Notes under the pieces: generated by a model
Databases searched by the model: none
The model's input: only the letters and a program-made list of their open reading frames with translations
What the model was told of the DNA's origin: nothing
Part shown: piece after piece, positions 25,940 to 34,130 of the stretch
Numbering within the stretch: position 1 is the stretch's first letter
Layout of the letters: each line of letters starts with the position of its first letter
Translations under genes and position numbers: made by a program
Assembly: GCA_903835235.1 (NCBI GenBank)
Contig: CAILMF010000048.1
Span: 1-59,647, forward strand
DNA: 59,647 bases
Source: an uncultured Rhodospirillales bacterium
GTDB lineage: Bacteria; Pseudomonadota; Alphaproteobacteria; Acetobacterales; Acetobacteraceae
Direction of reading: 5' to 3'

Positions 25940-26454
25940 CAACGCATCCCCGCCAGCAGATGCGGGAACAGCGGCAGCAGCGCCTCCGCGATCAACCCCG
26001 CCAGCAGCGGCAGCGCCAGCGATGACACCGTCCGCACAATGGCGAACCGCGCCCCCAGCACCGGAATCTCCCACATCACCACCCGATGAAACGCCAGCAC
26101 CGCCCACCCCGTGATCAGCGCCACCATCTGCGCCGGCCCCGCCCCCGCCTTCAGGAAGGTCAGCACCAGCGGAAAGCTGGCATAGGGCCCGCCCGGGATC
26201 AGCCCACCGGCAAAGCTCGCCACCAGCAGGCCGGTCAGCCCGCTCTCCGGCCCCAGCCAGCCGCTGGCCACGTCCTCCGGCACCAGCTCCGCCAGAAAGG
26301 TCGCCATCGGCATGGCCACCAGCATCATCGGCAAGATGCGCACCAGGTTGTCGCGCGTCTCCCGCAGCGCCCGCATGCCCGCGGGCCGGCCCTTGCGCCA
26401 GGCCAGCCAGAAGCACAGCAGCGCCATCGCGGCGAGGATCAGCCGCCCGGTCAT
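25939..26454 (-). CDS. Half-size permease (YraQ/DUF318-like), second copy
   Basis: This 171-residue integral membrane protein has about five hydrophobic helices. The central block LLVASFAGGLIPGGPYASFP carries the Gly/Pro-rich signature of predicted permeases of the YraQ/DUF318 type. Full-size members are about twice as long with two such halves. Here the halves are separate genes joined by a four-base ATGA overlap, so they probably form a heterodimer. A role in export or import of the operon's product is inferred. Confidence 0.7.
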   Translation of the reverse strand: MTGRLILAAMALLCFWLAWRKGRPAGMRALRETRDNLVRILPMMLVAMPMATFLAELVPEDVASGWLGPESGLTGLLVASFAGGLIPGGPYASFPLVLTFLKAGAGPAQMVALITGWAVLAFHRVVMWEIPVLGARFAIVRTVSSLALPLLAGLIAEALLPLFPHLLAGMR

Positions 26455-26990
26455 CGCGGCAGGCTCTCCGGCGGCGCCCAGCGCAGCGGCACCCGGCGCG
26501 AAATCCACCCGGCGATGAACCCCATCGGTAGGCCCGAGAGGAACCGCAGCAAGGCAAAGTCCGGCCCCAGCAACGGCACTTCCCACACCAATATGCGGTT
26601 GAACCCGTTCAGCCCCCAGCTGACGATGAAGGCAATGACGCAGCCGATATCAGCCCCGGCGCCGCTCAGCACCAGCACCATGGGGAAGGCCGCCATCGGC
26701 CCGCCCGGCGTGGCAATGCCCACCACCGAGGCAATGACCAGCCCGCGCCACCCGCTCTCCGCCCCCATCCATTTGGCCAGCGCCCCGGTGGGCACCAACT
26801 GCCGGAGCGAGCCCGCCATCAACATGCCCATCAGCATGGAAGGCAGGATGCCGATGATGAGATCGACCGACCCACCCCAGGCATGCGCCACGGCCGCCGG
26901 GCCTTTCAGCACGCGCACCAGCACCACCGCGAGAAGGGTGATGGCGGAGAGCGCGAGCAAGGTGGAATGGCGACGGGCGAGGGCGAGCAT
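26451..26990 (-). CDS. Half-size permease (YraQ/DUF318-like), first copy
   Basis: This 179-residue membrane protein is the first gene of the seven-gene operon. It has the signature GLVIASVVGIATPGGPMAAFP, matching the GGLIPGGPYASFP block of the next protein, and about five membrane helices. The paired genes look like the N- and C-terminal halves of one permease. The ribosome site before the ATG is weak, and upstream DNA changes abruptly to AT-rich sequence at about 27050, so the operon promoter lies close to or across an island boundary. Confidence 0.7.
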   Translation of the reverse strand: MLALARRHSTLLALSAITLLAVVLVRVLKGPAAVAHAWGGSVDLIIGILPSMLMGMLMAGSLRQLVPTGALAKWMGAESGWRGLVIASVVGIATPGGPMAAFPMVLVLSGAGADIGCVIAFIVSWGLNGFNRILVWEVPLLGPDFALLRFLSGLPMGFIAGWISRRVPLRWAPPESLPR

Positions 26991-27171
26991 GCGGCGCGAA
27001 CCTGCCTGCGGCGGGCGGGATGGGCAAGGGTCAGGGACGCTGGCTACCCTCTATTATACTCCTGATCAGCAGCACCTCTATCACTCAGTAACAGTGATTG
27101 ACGGGTCTGTTCTCTAAAAATAATCGCGCGACGTCAGCTAAATAAAATGCCAAAATCACTAGATTTCGATA

Positions 27172-28863
27172 TCAAGATATAGAAGAACTACCTTTGAGGA
27201 ACTCCCATTCACGCTCAAACGCCGATCTAAATTGATGAACATTTCCGGCTACTAAGCCATCATTTATCCAAAGCCCGACTACATAGCCAATTACTGAAAC
27301 GGTCTCATTTTGGAAGTCAGTCAAAATTCTATCAAATTCAGTATGCTTTTCGGAAACGTTTAGAATCGATGATTTCACCATAGAATACAGGAGGGCGGGT
27401 GCAACAATTGGTTTTACGCGAGTCGCTCCCGCTATAACCAGTTTGTGTACTTTTTTGCTCACATACAGCAAGACGAGCGCCATTATTTTTCTCTCTGGCG
27501 AAATTTCGGTGATTGCAAGGAAAAAATTGAGTTCTTCTTCAAGTTTTTGTATGTCTAATCTTTTAACGCTAGCCCCACAATTATCGAGTGCTACCGCGAC
27601 ATCATATACTTCATCCTCACGGTCATCACTGGTTGCGTTGACTGCGACGCCGAGATTGCCCGAAAGCCAACTGCCACCTTCATATGACAGCCCCTCAGGT
27701 TTGGTCGAGTTAAATAGAATGCACCGCTGATTGGAGATGGCTTCCGAAAATGAAATTGTAGAGGCAAAATAGAGTCGACGAGCAGTATCGATGCCGATCC
27801 TTTCGGCGGATATTGTCTCGACGCGATAACGTGCATAACGAATCACATTAGGCCAAATTCCTCCCGGCACAACTGGTAGGCTTGAGGCAGCAACTAGGTA
27901 CATTAACTCATACGAATTGATAAGGCTTAACTCGGAAGAACTGAGGTCTTGGCTCAGTAATTTTTTCCAAGAAATGGGATCACTCGACGGGCTCAAAATC
28001 GTCTTTGTTGTATTCCAACTCAAGAGAAATTTCGTATTTTCTTCACTACCGGAACCTGCTGAATCCGTAGTTTCCGCGGTAAGGCGTTCGACAAAAACCT
28101 TTGCTGCTTGGCCTAGTGCTTTCGAGCGGTTCCAAATTTTGGCCGCGACATCTCGCGCTGAAGACGTAACAGACTTTACCATTTGCCGCGCCCCTTCAAA
28201 AAACCCTTTGGCACTTCTCAGTATCTGCTCCACGATTCTTAATAATGCGACTACATCAACCAGCTCGCCGGTGTCTATATTGCTTTTTGCAACGGCTATT
28301 TTTCGGGCAGTATTCTCAGCGAAATGAGAAAACATTCGCCACTGAATTTTTGTAGCAGTAACATCTTTTTTGGCTTCATCCATCACTGCGGTAGCCAATA
28401 GTTCATCGATAGAGTTAAGCCGTTCGTTTATTTCTATCAGACTGGTAGAGATGCCTCTGGACGAAACGTATTGTCCTAACACGCTTGAAAAATTTACATC
28501 TCTCGGCCGGACTCCGAATTTGGAAAGTATCAGAAGAAGAACGTCAAGGTTTGCGATAGCCAACCCAGACGCAGCTTTGATTTTTATCAACGAAGATGAT
28601 ACGCTATCCATCTCTCTGTCGTATTCGTCGACAATACTCAATGAGATTGCGGCTCTAATCGCGCTGATTTCATCTCCAATGGATTCGGAATCGAAATGTT
28701 CAGAGATAACTGATTTTTCTAGGATTTCTCTGATATGGCCGTGCAATGCAAGGAAGGAACCCGGGTCATTCAACTGCTCAATCTCGCTACTTAAATACTC
28801 AAGTGACGCTTTAGTCTTCTCGAGCTTGTCCGAGAGCGCAAAAGACAGAGGAGATTTCATCAT
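27172..28863 (-). CDS. Unknown 563-aa partner of the TIR protein
   Basis: I do not recognise this protein. It is acidic, Ser-rich and mostly helical, with coiled-coil-like stretches near the N-terminus (LEKTKASLEYLSSEIEQLND) and around residue 150. It has no clear membrane helix or NTPase motif. The C-terminal third contains hydrophobic helices (ISPERKIMALVLLYVSKK). The ATG at 28863 overlaps the TIR stop (ATGA) and has GGAG nine bases upstream. Base composition is much more AT-rich than the flanking genes, indicating recent transfer. Coupling to a TIR protein suggests a sensor or regulator in an anti-phage pair. Confidence 0.8.
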   Translation of the reverse strand: MMKSPLSFALSDKLEKTKASLEYLSSEIEQLNDPGSFLALHGHIREILEKSVISEHFDSESIGDEISAIRAAISLSIVDEYDREMDSVSSSLIKIKAASGLAIANLDVLLLILSKFGVRPRDVNFSSVLGQYVSSRGISTSLIEINERLNSIDELLATAVMDEAKKDVTATKIQWRMFSHFAENTARKIAVAKSNIDTGELVDVVALLRIVEQILRSAKGFFEGARQMVKSVTSSARDVAAKIWNRSKALGQAAKVFVERLTAETTDSAGSGSEENTKFLLSWNTTKTILSPSSDPISWKKLLSQDLSSSELSLINSYELMYLVAASSLPVVPGGIWPNVIRYARYRVETISAERIGIDTARRLYFASTISFSEAISNQRCILFNSTKPEGLSYEGGSWLSGNLGVAVNATSDDREDEVYDVAVALDNCGASVKRLDIQKLEEELNFFLAITEISPERKIMALVLLYVSKKVHKLVIAGATRVKPIVAPALLYSMVKSSILNVSEKHTEFDRILTDFQNETVSVIGYVVGLWINDGLVAGNVHQFRSAFEREWEFLKGSSSIS

Positions 28864-29351
28864 AGGGATTTTCTCCATTTTTCATGAGCAGAAGACTTCA
28901 AGTTAAAATGCTGCTCAACTGAAAATTTCATTGATCTCAAGACTTCTGCCCAACCGCTGTTTCTAGGTTTCCATAAATCTACGGCCCGCAAATTCCCCCT
29001 CTTATCGTGCGGTATCGCTTGGAAGCCTCCAAACTCCCATTCCCAACAGCATTCGCGGGCAAGTATAGGAATATTTAAGTGCTTATTTACGTCGAATTTC
29101 GCAGATATGGCAGGGATCTCTGTTCCCATTATATATTCAGAGTCGAAGAATGCTGGACTCATTAAGTACACAAATATATCTGCTGACTTTATCGCGGATT
29201 CGATATCTCCGGACCATTCGCGACCTGCACTGATCCGTCTATCCCACCAAAATTTGATGTTATGTGCGCGTTCAATAGCAGAAAGATGCTCCCGCAGCGC
29301 AGAGCATAGGTCGTGGTCTCGATGTGAATAGGAAATAAAGCCCGAAGCCAT
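28860..29351 (-). CDS. TIR-domain protein
   Basis: This 163-residue protein is a stand-alone TIR domain. It begins GFISYSHRDHDLCSALREHL, contains the BB-loop-like region WWDRRISAGREWSGDIESAI, and has SPAFFDSEYIMGTEIPAI, where Glu78 aligns with the catalytic glutamate of NAD-cleaving TIR enzymes. The ATG at 29351 gives the normal TIR start; an upstream TTG would add seven residues. It is followed by an overlapping unknown gene in the same AT-rich island. NADase activity triggered by phage is the likely role, by family analogy. Confidence 0.85.
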   Translation of the reverse strand: MASGFISYSHRDHDLCSALREHLSAIERAHNIKFWWDRRISAGREWSGDIESAIKSADIFVYLMSPAFFDSEYIMGTEIPAISAKFDVNKHLNIPILARECCWEWEFGGFQAIPHDKRGNLRAVDLWKPRNSGWAEVLRSMKFSVEQHFNLKSSAHEKWRKSL

Positions 29352-29375
29352 TTCCGTAAGCCATGTTGTCAATGC

Positions 29376-29538
29376 AACGTATAGCCGATTTGGTTATCGT
29401 TGGCTAGCTGAAGCAGTAGACGAATGGTGGCCGCAGCTTATTCTGGACCCGCCCGAAGAGGCTGGCACGGCCATCGCCAGCCACGCGGGCGCCATGGCGG
29501 ATCGACTGCTCAAGCCGCAGTTCGACGGCGAAATCTAG
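29376..29538 (+). pseudogene. Possible 3' remnant of an unknown gene
   Basis: A short frame ends at a TAG at 29536 and reads FGYRWLAEAVDEWWPQL, then further to DRLLKPQFDGEI. The second half has the GC-rich codon use of the chromosome although it sits in the AT-rich island. No start or ribosome site is visible, so it may be the tail of a gene broken by the insertion. The remaining 29539-29725 holds nothing I can identify. Confidence 0.25.
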
Positions 29539-29725
29539 GTCGACTCACGAGTGAGTGGAACTGCCATCGATATATTCTCTAACCGCTTTGGGGCAAAGTC
29601 GACCCTAAGCCGAATGGCCTCCCGAAAATGGACTACAGTTCCAGATCATGTCCCATCCGGGTTGGCGGCTCTCTTGGACCTGCCGCGTAGGAACATCTTT
29701 TATAGCTGACGTAAATTCTGCCCCC

Positions 29726-31582
29726 CTACCTTCTCCTCAACCGCGACACATCCCGCACCGCCCCATACGCAGCGCTCTTCGCCATCGCGCCATAGGCCTG
29801 CAGCGCCGTGCTCACCACCCGCGTCCGCTTCTCCGTCGGCAACCAGGCCGCCTCGCCCTTCGCCTCCATCGCCGCCCGCCGCGCCGCGATCACGTCTTCC
29901 GCCACCCGCAGGTTGATCGTCCGGTTCGGAATATCGATGTCGATCACATCGCCATCCTCCACCAGCCCAATCAGCCCGCCCTCCGCCGCTTCCGGCGACA
30001 GATGCCCGATCGACAAGCCCGAAGACCCGCCCGAGAACCGCCCATCCGTCACCAGCGCGCAGGCCTTCCCCAGCCCCACGCTCTTCAGATAGCTGGTCGG
30101 ATACAGCATCTCCTGCATGCCCGGCCCGCCGCTCGGCCCCTCATACCGCACCACCACAATGTCCCCGGCCACGATCTTCTTGCCCAGAATCGCCGCCACC
30201 GAGCTGTCCTGGCTCTCGAACACCCGCGCCGGGCCGCTGAACTTCAGGATGCTCTCATCCACCCCCGCGGTCTTCACGATGCACCCCTCCAGCGCCAGGT
30301 TGCCGAACAGCACGGCCAGCCCGCCATCCTGGCTGAACGCCTTGTCCTTGCGCCGGATCACGCCCTTCTCGCGGTCCGTATCCAGCTCCTCGAACCGGCT
30401 CGCCTGGCTGAACGCCACCTGCGTCGGCACCCCACCAGGCGCCGCGCTGTAGAAGTGCCGCACCGCCTCACCGGCCCCGCGCATCAGGTCCCACTCGGCC
30501 AGGGCCGCGCCCAGCGTCGGCGCATCCACCCGGCTGGTAGAAGTGTCCAGCAGCCCCGCCCGATCCAGCTCCCCCAGGATCCCCATGATCCCGCCGGCGC
30601 GATGCACATCCTCGCAATGCACATTGATGACGCTCGGCGCCACCTTGCACAGCACCGGCACCCGGCGCGAAAGCCGGTCGATATCCGCCATGGTGAAGTC
30701 CACGCCCCCCTCCTGCGCCGCCGCCAGCAAATGCAGCACGGTGTTGGTGGACCCACCCATGGAGATATCCAGCGTCATCGCATTCTCAAACGCCTTCACA
30801 TTGGCAATGGAGCGCGGCAGCACGGAAGCATCCTCGCCCTCATAATACGCCTTGGTGATGGCCACGATCCGCCGCCCCGCGGCCTCGAACAGCCCCTTCC
30901 GGTCCGCATGCGTCGCCACGATGGTGCCATTGCCCGGCAGCGCCAGGCCCAGCGCCTCGGTCAGGCAGTTCATGCTGTTGGCGGTGAACATGCCGGAGCA
31001 AGACCCGCAGGTCGGGCAGGAGGACCGCTCCACCGTCTCAACCTCGGCATCCGTCATGTTGGGGTCGGCGGCCATGATCATGGCGTCGATCAGATCGACC
31101 TTCCGCTTCACCCCCTTGAGGTCAACGGTCCCGGCCTCCATCGGCCCGCCGCTGACGAAGATGGTCGGGATGTTCAGCCGCATCGCCGCCATCAGCATGC
31201 CCGGCGTGATCTTGTCGCAATTGCTGATGCAGACCATGGCATCCGCGCAATGCGCGTTGACCATGTACTCCACGCTGTCGGCAATCAGCTCCCGAGAGGG
31301 CAGGCTGTACAGCATGCCGTCATGGCCCATGGCGATGCCGTCATCCACCGCAATGGTGTTGAACTCCTTCGCCACGCCGCCGGCGGCCTCGATCTGCCGG
31401 GCGACCAGCTGGCCCAGGTCCTTCAGGTGCACATGCCCGGGCACGAACTGCGTAAAACTGTTGGCCACCGCGATGATCGGCTTGCCGAAATCCCCATCCT
31501 TCATGCCGGTGGCGCGCCACAACCCGCGGGCGCCGGCCATGTTGCGGCCATGGGTGGTGGTGCGAGAGCGGTATGCGGGCAT
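29726..31582 (-). CDS. ilvD: Dihydroxy-acid dehydratase
   Basis: This 618-residue enzyme dehydrates 2,3-dihydroxy acids in valine, isoleucine and pantothenate synthesis. Cysteines for the iron-sulfur cluster are in [11 protein letters not shown] and [17 protein letters not shown]. Other signatures are [20 protein letters not shown] and the C-terminal [16 protein letters not shown]. The length equals the long E. coli-type enzyme. It stands alone between two accessory blocks, and a decayed copy of part of its 5' end lies at 33027-33066. Confidence 0.96.
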   Translation of the reverse strand: MPAYRSRTTTHGRNMAGARGLWRATGMKDGDFGKPIIAVANSFTQFVPGHVHLKDLGQLVARQIEAAGGVAKEFNTIAVDDGIAMGHDGMLYSLPSRELIADSVEYMVNAHCADAMVCISNCDKITPGMLMAAMRLNIPTIFVSGGPMEAGTVDLKGVKRKVDLIDAMIMAADPNMTDAEVETVERSSCPTCGSCSGMFTANSMNCLTEALGLALPGNGTIVATHADRKGLFEAAGRRIVAITKAYYEGEDASVLPRSIANVKAFENAMTLDISMGGSTNTVLHLLAAAQEGGVDFTMADIDRLSRRVPVLCKVAPSVINVHCEDVHRAGGIMGILGELDRAGLLDTSTSRVDAPTLGAALAEWDLMRGAGEAVRHFYSAAPGGVPTQVAFSQASRFEELDTDREKGVIRRKDKAFSQDGGLAVLFGNLALEGCIVKTAGVDESILKFSGPARVFESQDSSVAAILGKKIVAGDIVVVRYEGPSGGPGMQEMLYPTSYLKSVGLGKACALVTDGRFSGGSSGLSIGHLSPEAAEGGLIGLVEDGDVIDIDIPNRTINLRVAEDVIAARRAAMEAKGEAAWLPTEKRTRVVSTALQAYGAMAKSAAYGAVRDVSRLRRR

Positions 31583-31651
31583 TTTTGGTGGCTTCCTCGT
31601 GACGATGTCACGAGGATTTAGCTCGGGTCGGCAGCGGAGGGTAGGGGCGGG

Positions 31652-31903
31652 CTACTTCCGCGGCTGCTTGGGTGGATGGGCCTGTCCAGCGTCGCCTTTT
31701 TGGGCGACCGAGCCAGTTAGCGTCTCGCCCGCGTCGGCCTTCGCCGGCACCGCGGTGGATTTGGGCATCGGTGTCCGCAGCGGGAACGCCGGGAAAAGGA
31801 TGCCTGCCCCGGGCGCGAGGTAACCGCCGACGTGCGGGATATTCTGAAGCGCGGCCGCAACTCCCCGGGCCGCAAATAACGGGAGACTTGGTTTAGTCGC
31901 CAT
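31652..31903 (-). CDS. Small Pro/Ala-rich protein, 83 aa
   Basis: This small protein has a central FPAFPLRTPMPKSTAVPA segment shared with the neighbouring 62-aa protein (FPPFKVNVPMPAGTAVPP). This suggests they are diverged duplicates. The N-terminal 40 residues are moderately hydrophobic and Gly-rich; the tail is Lys/Pro-rich. A GGGGAAG ribosome site lies at the end of the preceding gene, five bases away, so it is the third gene of the SLATT-like operon. Function unknown. Confidence 0.55.
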   Translation of the reverse strand: MATKPSLPLFAARGVAAALQNIPHVGGYLAPGAGILFPAFPLRTPMPKSTAVPAKADAGETLTGSVAQKGDAGQAHPPKQPRK

Positions 31904-31908
31904 CGTCG

Positions 31909-32097
31909 CTACTTCCCCTGGTTAGCGGTACCGCTTTTCGCGGTTCCGGCGGAAGGGTTCGGGGTCACCACCACGGTCGGCGGTACCGCGGTCCCGGCTG
32001 GCATGGGCACATTCACCTTGAAGGGCGGAAAAATGCTCCGCACGTTGCTCGACCCTTCGTTGGTTACAGAATGCTTGGTCTGGTCAGACTTCCTCAT
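31909..32097 (-). CDS. Small Thr/Pro-rich protein, 62 aa
   Basis: This 62-residue protein starts at an ATG within the last codons of the SLATT-like gene, a 14-base overlap. It is polar at the N-terminus, then carries FPPFKVNVPMPAGTAVPP, which matches the next small protein. It ends in a Thr/Ala/Gly/Ser tail. It has no hydrophobic helix. The overlap and the shared motif support it as a real member of a three-gene unit of unknown role. Confidence 0.5.
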   Translation of the reverse strand: MRKSDQTKHSVTNEGSSNVRSIFPPFKVNVPMPAGTAVPPTVVVTPNPSAGTAKSGTANQGK

Positions 32098-32620
32098 CAC
32101 CGCTCGCCTCACCGTAGGTCTGTGCCATGTATAATTGCGTTTCCGCCACCGCCATTTCAAGCAACTTCGGAGGCGGCTCGAACCCCTCTGGGAAGTGCTT
32201 GCGCTCCGCGTCAAGGCGCAGTTTCTGAAGTTTTCGCCGGGCCGACATGATCGCCTTGTCGGAAAGCTGGCCAGTATAAATCTCTTCCCACTCATATTGT
32301 GTGTCGATGAACAGCAGTTCCAGCGCCACAGTTAGGTCGCTGGCTGCCTTGTGCTGCTTGGCGAAGGGAAACACGTGCTTGATGGCATCCAGCAATTGCG
32401 CAGCCGCGATGATGCCGGACCACAGGAAAGGATAGTCCTTGAATACCACCCACCCGGCGATGCCGCCGCAGGAGGCGATGGCCTTCACCAGGTCCACCGC
32501 CTGGACCTGCTTGGCCAGTTGGTTCCGGCACAGGCGAATGCAGACCGAAGCCGCCTTCAACTGTTCCATTTCGCGCCAATAGAGGTCCGGCTGGCGCCGA
32601 GGGTCCTGCGTGGTCGACAT
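32084..32620 (-). CDS. SLATT-like two-helix membrane protein
   Basis: This 178-residue protein has an N-terminal amphipathic region (YWREMEQLKAASVCIRLC), two adjacent hydrophobic helices (about residues 43-58 and 64-85), and a long helical cytosolic tail. This is the layout of SLATT-domain proteins, predicted pore-forming effectors in nucleotide-second-messenger and related defence systems. The assignment is from architecture, not a diagnostic motif. It leads an operon with two tiny related proteins. No cyclase gene is adjacent. Confidence 0.6.
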   Translation of the reverse strand: MSTTQDPRRQPDLYWREMEQLKAASVCIRLCRNQLAKQVQAVDLVKAIASCGGIAGWVVFKDYPFLWSGIIAAAQLLDAIKHVFPFAKQHKAASDLTVALELLFIDTQYEWEEIYTGQLSDKAIMSARRKLQKLRLDAERKHFPEGFEPPPKLLEMAVAETQLYMAQTYGEASGDEEV

Positions 32621-32693
32621 CTGCCCCGTGCGGTTGTATCGGCAAAGCGTGACCGTTTCAGTCCGATGCGTCAACGGTCGCCGGGCGCACCTG

Positions 32694-32927
32694 TCAGCCG
32701 AGGTCCCCTGCCAGGATGGCCTCGGCTAGCGCGTCCGGCGCCTCCTCGGTGCGGAACACCTGGCGGTCCCGCCGCTTCAGCCGCTCGTATTCCTCTACCG
32801 AGATCATCACCACGCGCGGCCGGCCGTTGCGGGTTACCGCCACGGGCTGGGTCAGCGCCTTGTCCTGGTACAAGCCGAAATTCCGCTGCGCCTCGGCCGC
32901 CGGGACCTTGAGCATGGGCTCGGTCAT
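32694..32927 (-). CDS. Phd/YefM-type antitoxin without visible toxin
   Basis: This 77-residue protein has VPAAEAQRNFGLYQDKALTQ and VAVTRNGRPRVVMISVEEYE, the Phd/YefM DNA-binding fold, then a helical tail (EEAPDALAEAILAGDLG). In most pairs the toxin follows directly, but the next 70 bases hold only the start region of the SLATT-like gene. It is therefore an orphan or acts on a toxin elsewhere. Its tail differs from the antitoxin at 2046-2276. Confidence 0.75.
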   Translation of the reverse strand: MTEPMLKVPAAEAQRNFGLYQDKALTQPVAVTRNGRPRVVMISVEEYERLKRRDRQVFRTEEAPDALAEAILAGDLG

Positions 32928-33026
32928 CGGGTGTGGGTCCTGTGGAGTGCGGGAGTTATGTAGGCGATGTGGAGTGCGGATTCCATGTGGTTGGTGGCGG
33001 AGGTGTTCGCGGGTCGCCTGACGTCG

Positions 33027-33066
33027 CTTGCTGAAATTCCCGTCCTTCACGCTGGTGGCGCACAAC
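33027..33066 (-). pseudogene. Decayed fragment of ilvD 5' region
   Basis: These 40 bases match ilvD bases 31481-31523 at 35 positions, with one three-base gap. On the minus strand they still read ATSVKDGNFSK against [11 protein letters not shown] in IlvD. Nothing else of ilvD remains around it. The rest of 32928-33209 holds no gene I can support. Confidence 0.6.
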
Positions 33067-33209
33067 GGAGGGGCGGGAAAGGAGAGGGTGGTGAACGGCC
33101 CATGCTCTCTATGGATGGGCTATGCATTGAACTCGTTCCGGCACAACGTTGCGCGACGCGCAGGATCGGTCTAGCATCGAAAAACAGTCGCAGCGATGGA
33201 AGTTCACAG

Positions 33210-34130
33210 TTGCCCGCAACTATAAGTGTTAGAGCCTATCTGATCAGCCTTCATCGCGAGGGCAACCGTAAGGCTGTACCTTTTTCCGATGCGGCGGCAA
33301 ATCATCCCGGCCAATTCGTCCAAAAATTCGTCGATGGCCATAAAATCCCCGTGGACAACGCTGAAGCAGAACGGACTTGGTATTTCGATTTAAAAGATAA
33401 CATAGTTAATGAAGAAATGTCTGGGATTATTAACTATGGTACTTATGGATTTTCGAGCACGCTTAAAGACGGTGTCACAAAGAAGCAAGTGTTCAAAAGA
33501 AAAGCTAATGATATTGAGGAGGTTCCTCTTTTCTTCAAATTTTGGTTTCCGCAAAACTCAGACAAGGGTTTTGTTATTTTTCAGTCATTTCAAGGAAGGT
33601 CATGTATATCTCTTATTATGACGCAGATACGCGATCAGTACGCGGCGATATCGGGCGATCTTCGGATTGGCTTTTCTAAACTGGTGCCGAGCATGTCGGC
33701 TCGCTCGGCTTTTGGTCGATCTACCGTAAAGCGAGTAACCTTCGTCAAGAAAAGTGCTCCAAGTGATAGGGCAGATAGCTATCTTGGTCCAACAGCTGCG
33801 GATAAAGTCAACTACGTACTAAGTTTCTCGACACCGCGACGGGCAGGCTTGGGGCCGTTTTCAGGCATATATGATAAAATTCATGGGGCCCAAACCGGGG
33901 TATATGTTGTCCATGGGCTAGAGTTCGATCAAGCGACTGCGGAAGTCATGGTTGGCGAAGCCAAGAGGAGAGTTGGTATCTTCGGTGACAGCGCCGATGC
34001 CGGACTTATAGAGGTTACAGATCAAATTAAGCGGGGCGCCGATGGCCACCCTACCTATAAATCTATTAAGGGGGAGTGTGATCAGATACTCGAAGATTTT
34101 TATAATCAGGTTCATGGAATCGATATATGA
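33210..34130 (+). CDS. Unknown cytosolic protein paired with a membrane protein
   Basis: I do not recognise this protein of about 306 residues. It starts near ISVRAYLISLHREGN and contains FFKFWFPQNSDKGFVIFQSF and a basic C-terminal half with no membrane helix. A TTG at 33210 has GGAAG seven bases upstream and begins at the point where AT-rich coding composition starts. An ATG at 33102 is in frame but lies in GC-rich, decayed sequence. Its stop overlaps the next gene (ATGA). Pairing with a multi-pass membrane protein and AT-rich composition suggest a phage-defence sensor; this is inference. Confidence 0.65.
   Translation: MPATISVRAYLISLHREGNRKAVPFSDAAANHPGQFVQKFVDGHKIPVDNAEAERTWYFDLKDNIVNEEMSGIINYGTYGFSSTLKDGVTKKQVFKRKANDIEEVPLFFKFWFPQNSDKGFVIFQSFQGRSCISLIMTQIRDQYAAISGDLRIGFSKLVPSMSARSAFGRSTVKRVTFVKKSAPSDRADSYLGPTAADKVNYVLSFSTPRRAGLGPFSGIYDKIHGAQTGVYVVHGLEFDQATAEVMVGEAKRRVGIFGDSADAGLIEVTDQIKRGADGHPTYKSIKGECDQILEDFYNQVHGIDI

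Larger units (their letters stand above)
27131..29712. mobile_element. AT-rich island bounded by 19-bp imperfect inverted repeats (tentative)
   Basis: The 19 bases at 27131-27149 (starting acgtcagcta) match the reverse complement of 29694-29712 at 16 of 19 positions, with the first 10 identical and both reading inward. They enclose the TIR gene, its partner and a gene remnant. No transposase lies inside and no target duplication is obvious at the ends, so this is at most a non-autonomous or decayed element. A chance 10-base match is not excluded. Confidence 0.25.

Noticed and set aside
29367-29372. TTGACA on the minus strand before the TIR gene as a -35 box
   Set aside because: A -10 element at the right spacing would fall inside the TIR coding region and none is recognisable.
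29648-31621. Long plus-strand frame opposite ilvD
   Set aside because: Antisense shadow of a certain gene, His/Arg/Pro-rich with no domain.
32928-33209. Longer N-terminus for the 33210 gene from upstream ATGs
   Set aside because: The upstream sequence is GC-rich and partly a decayed ilvD fragment read on the wrong strand.
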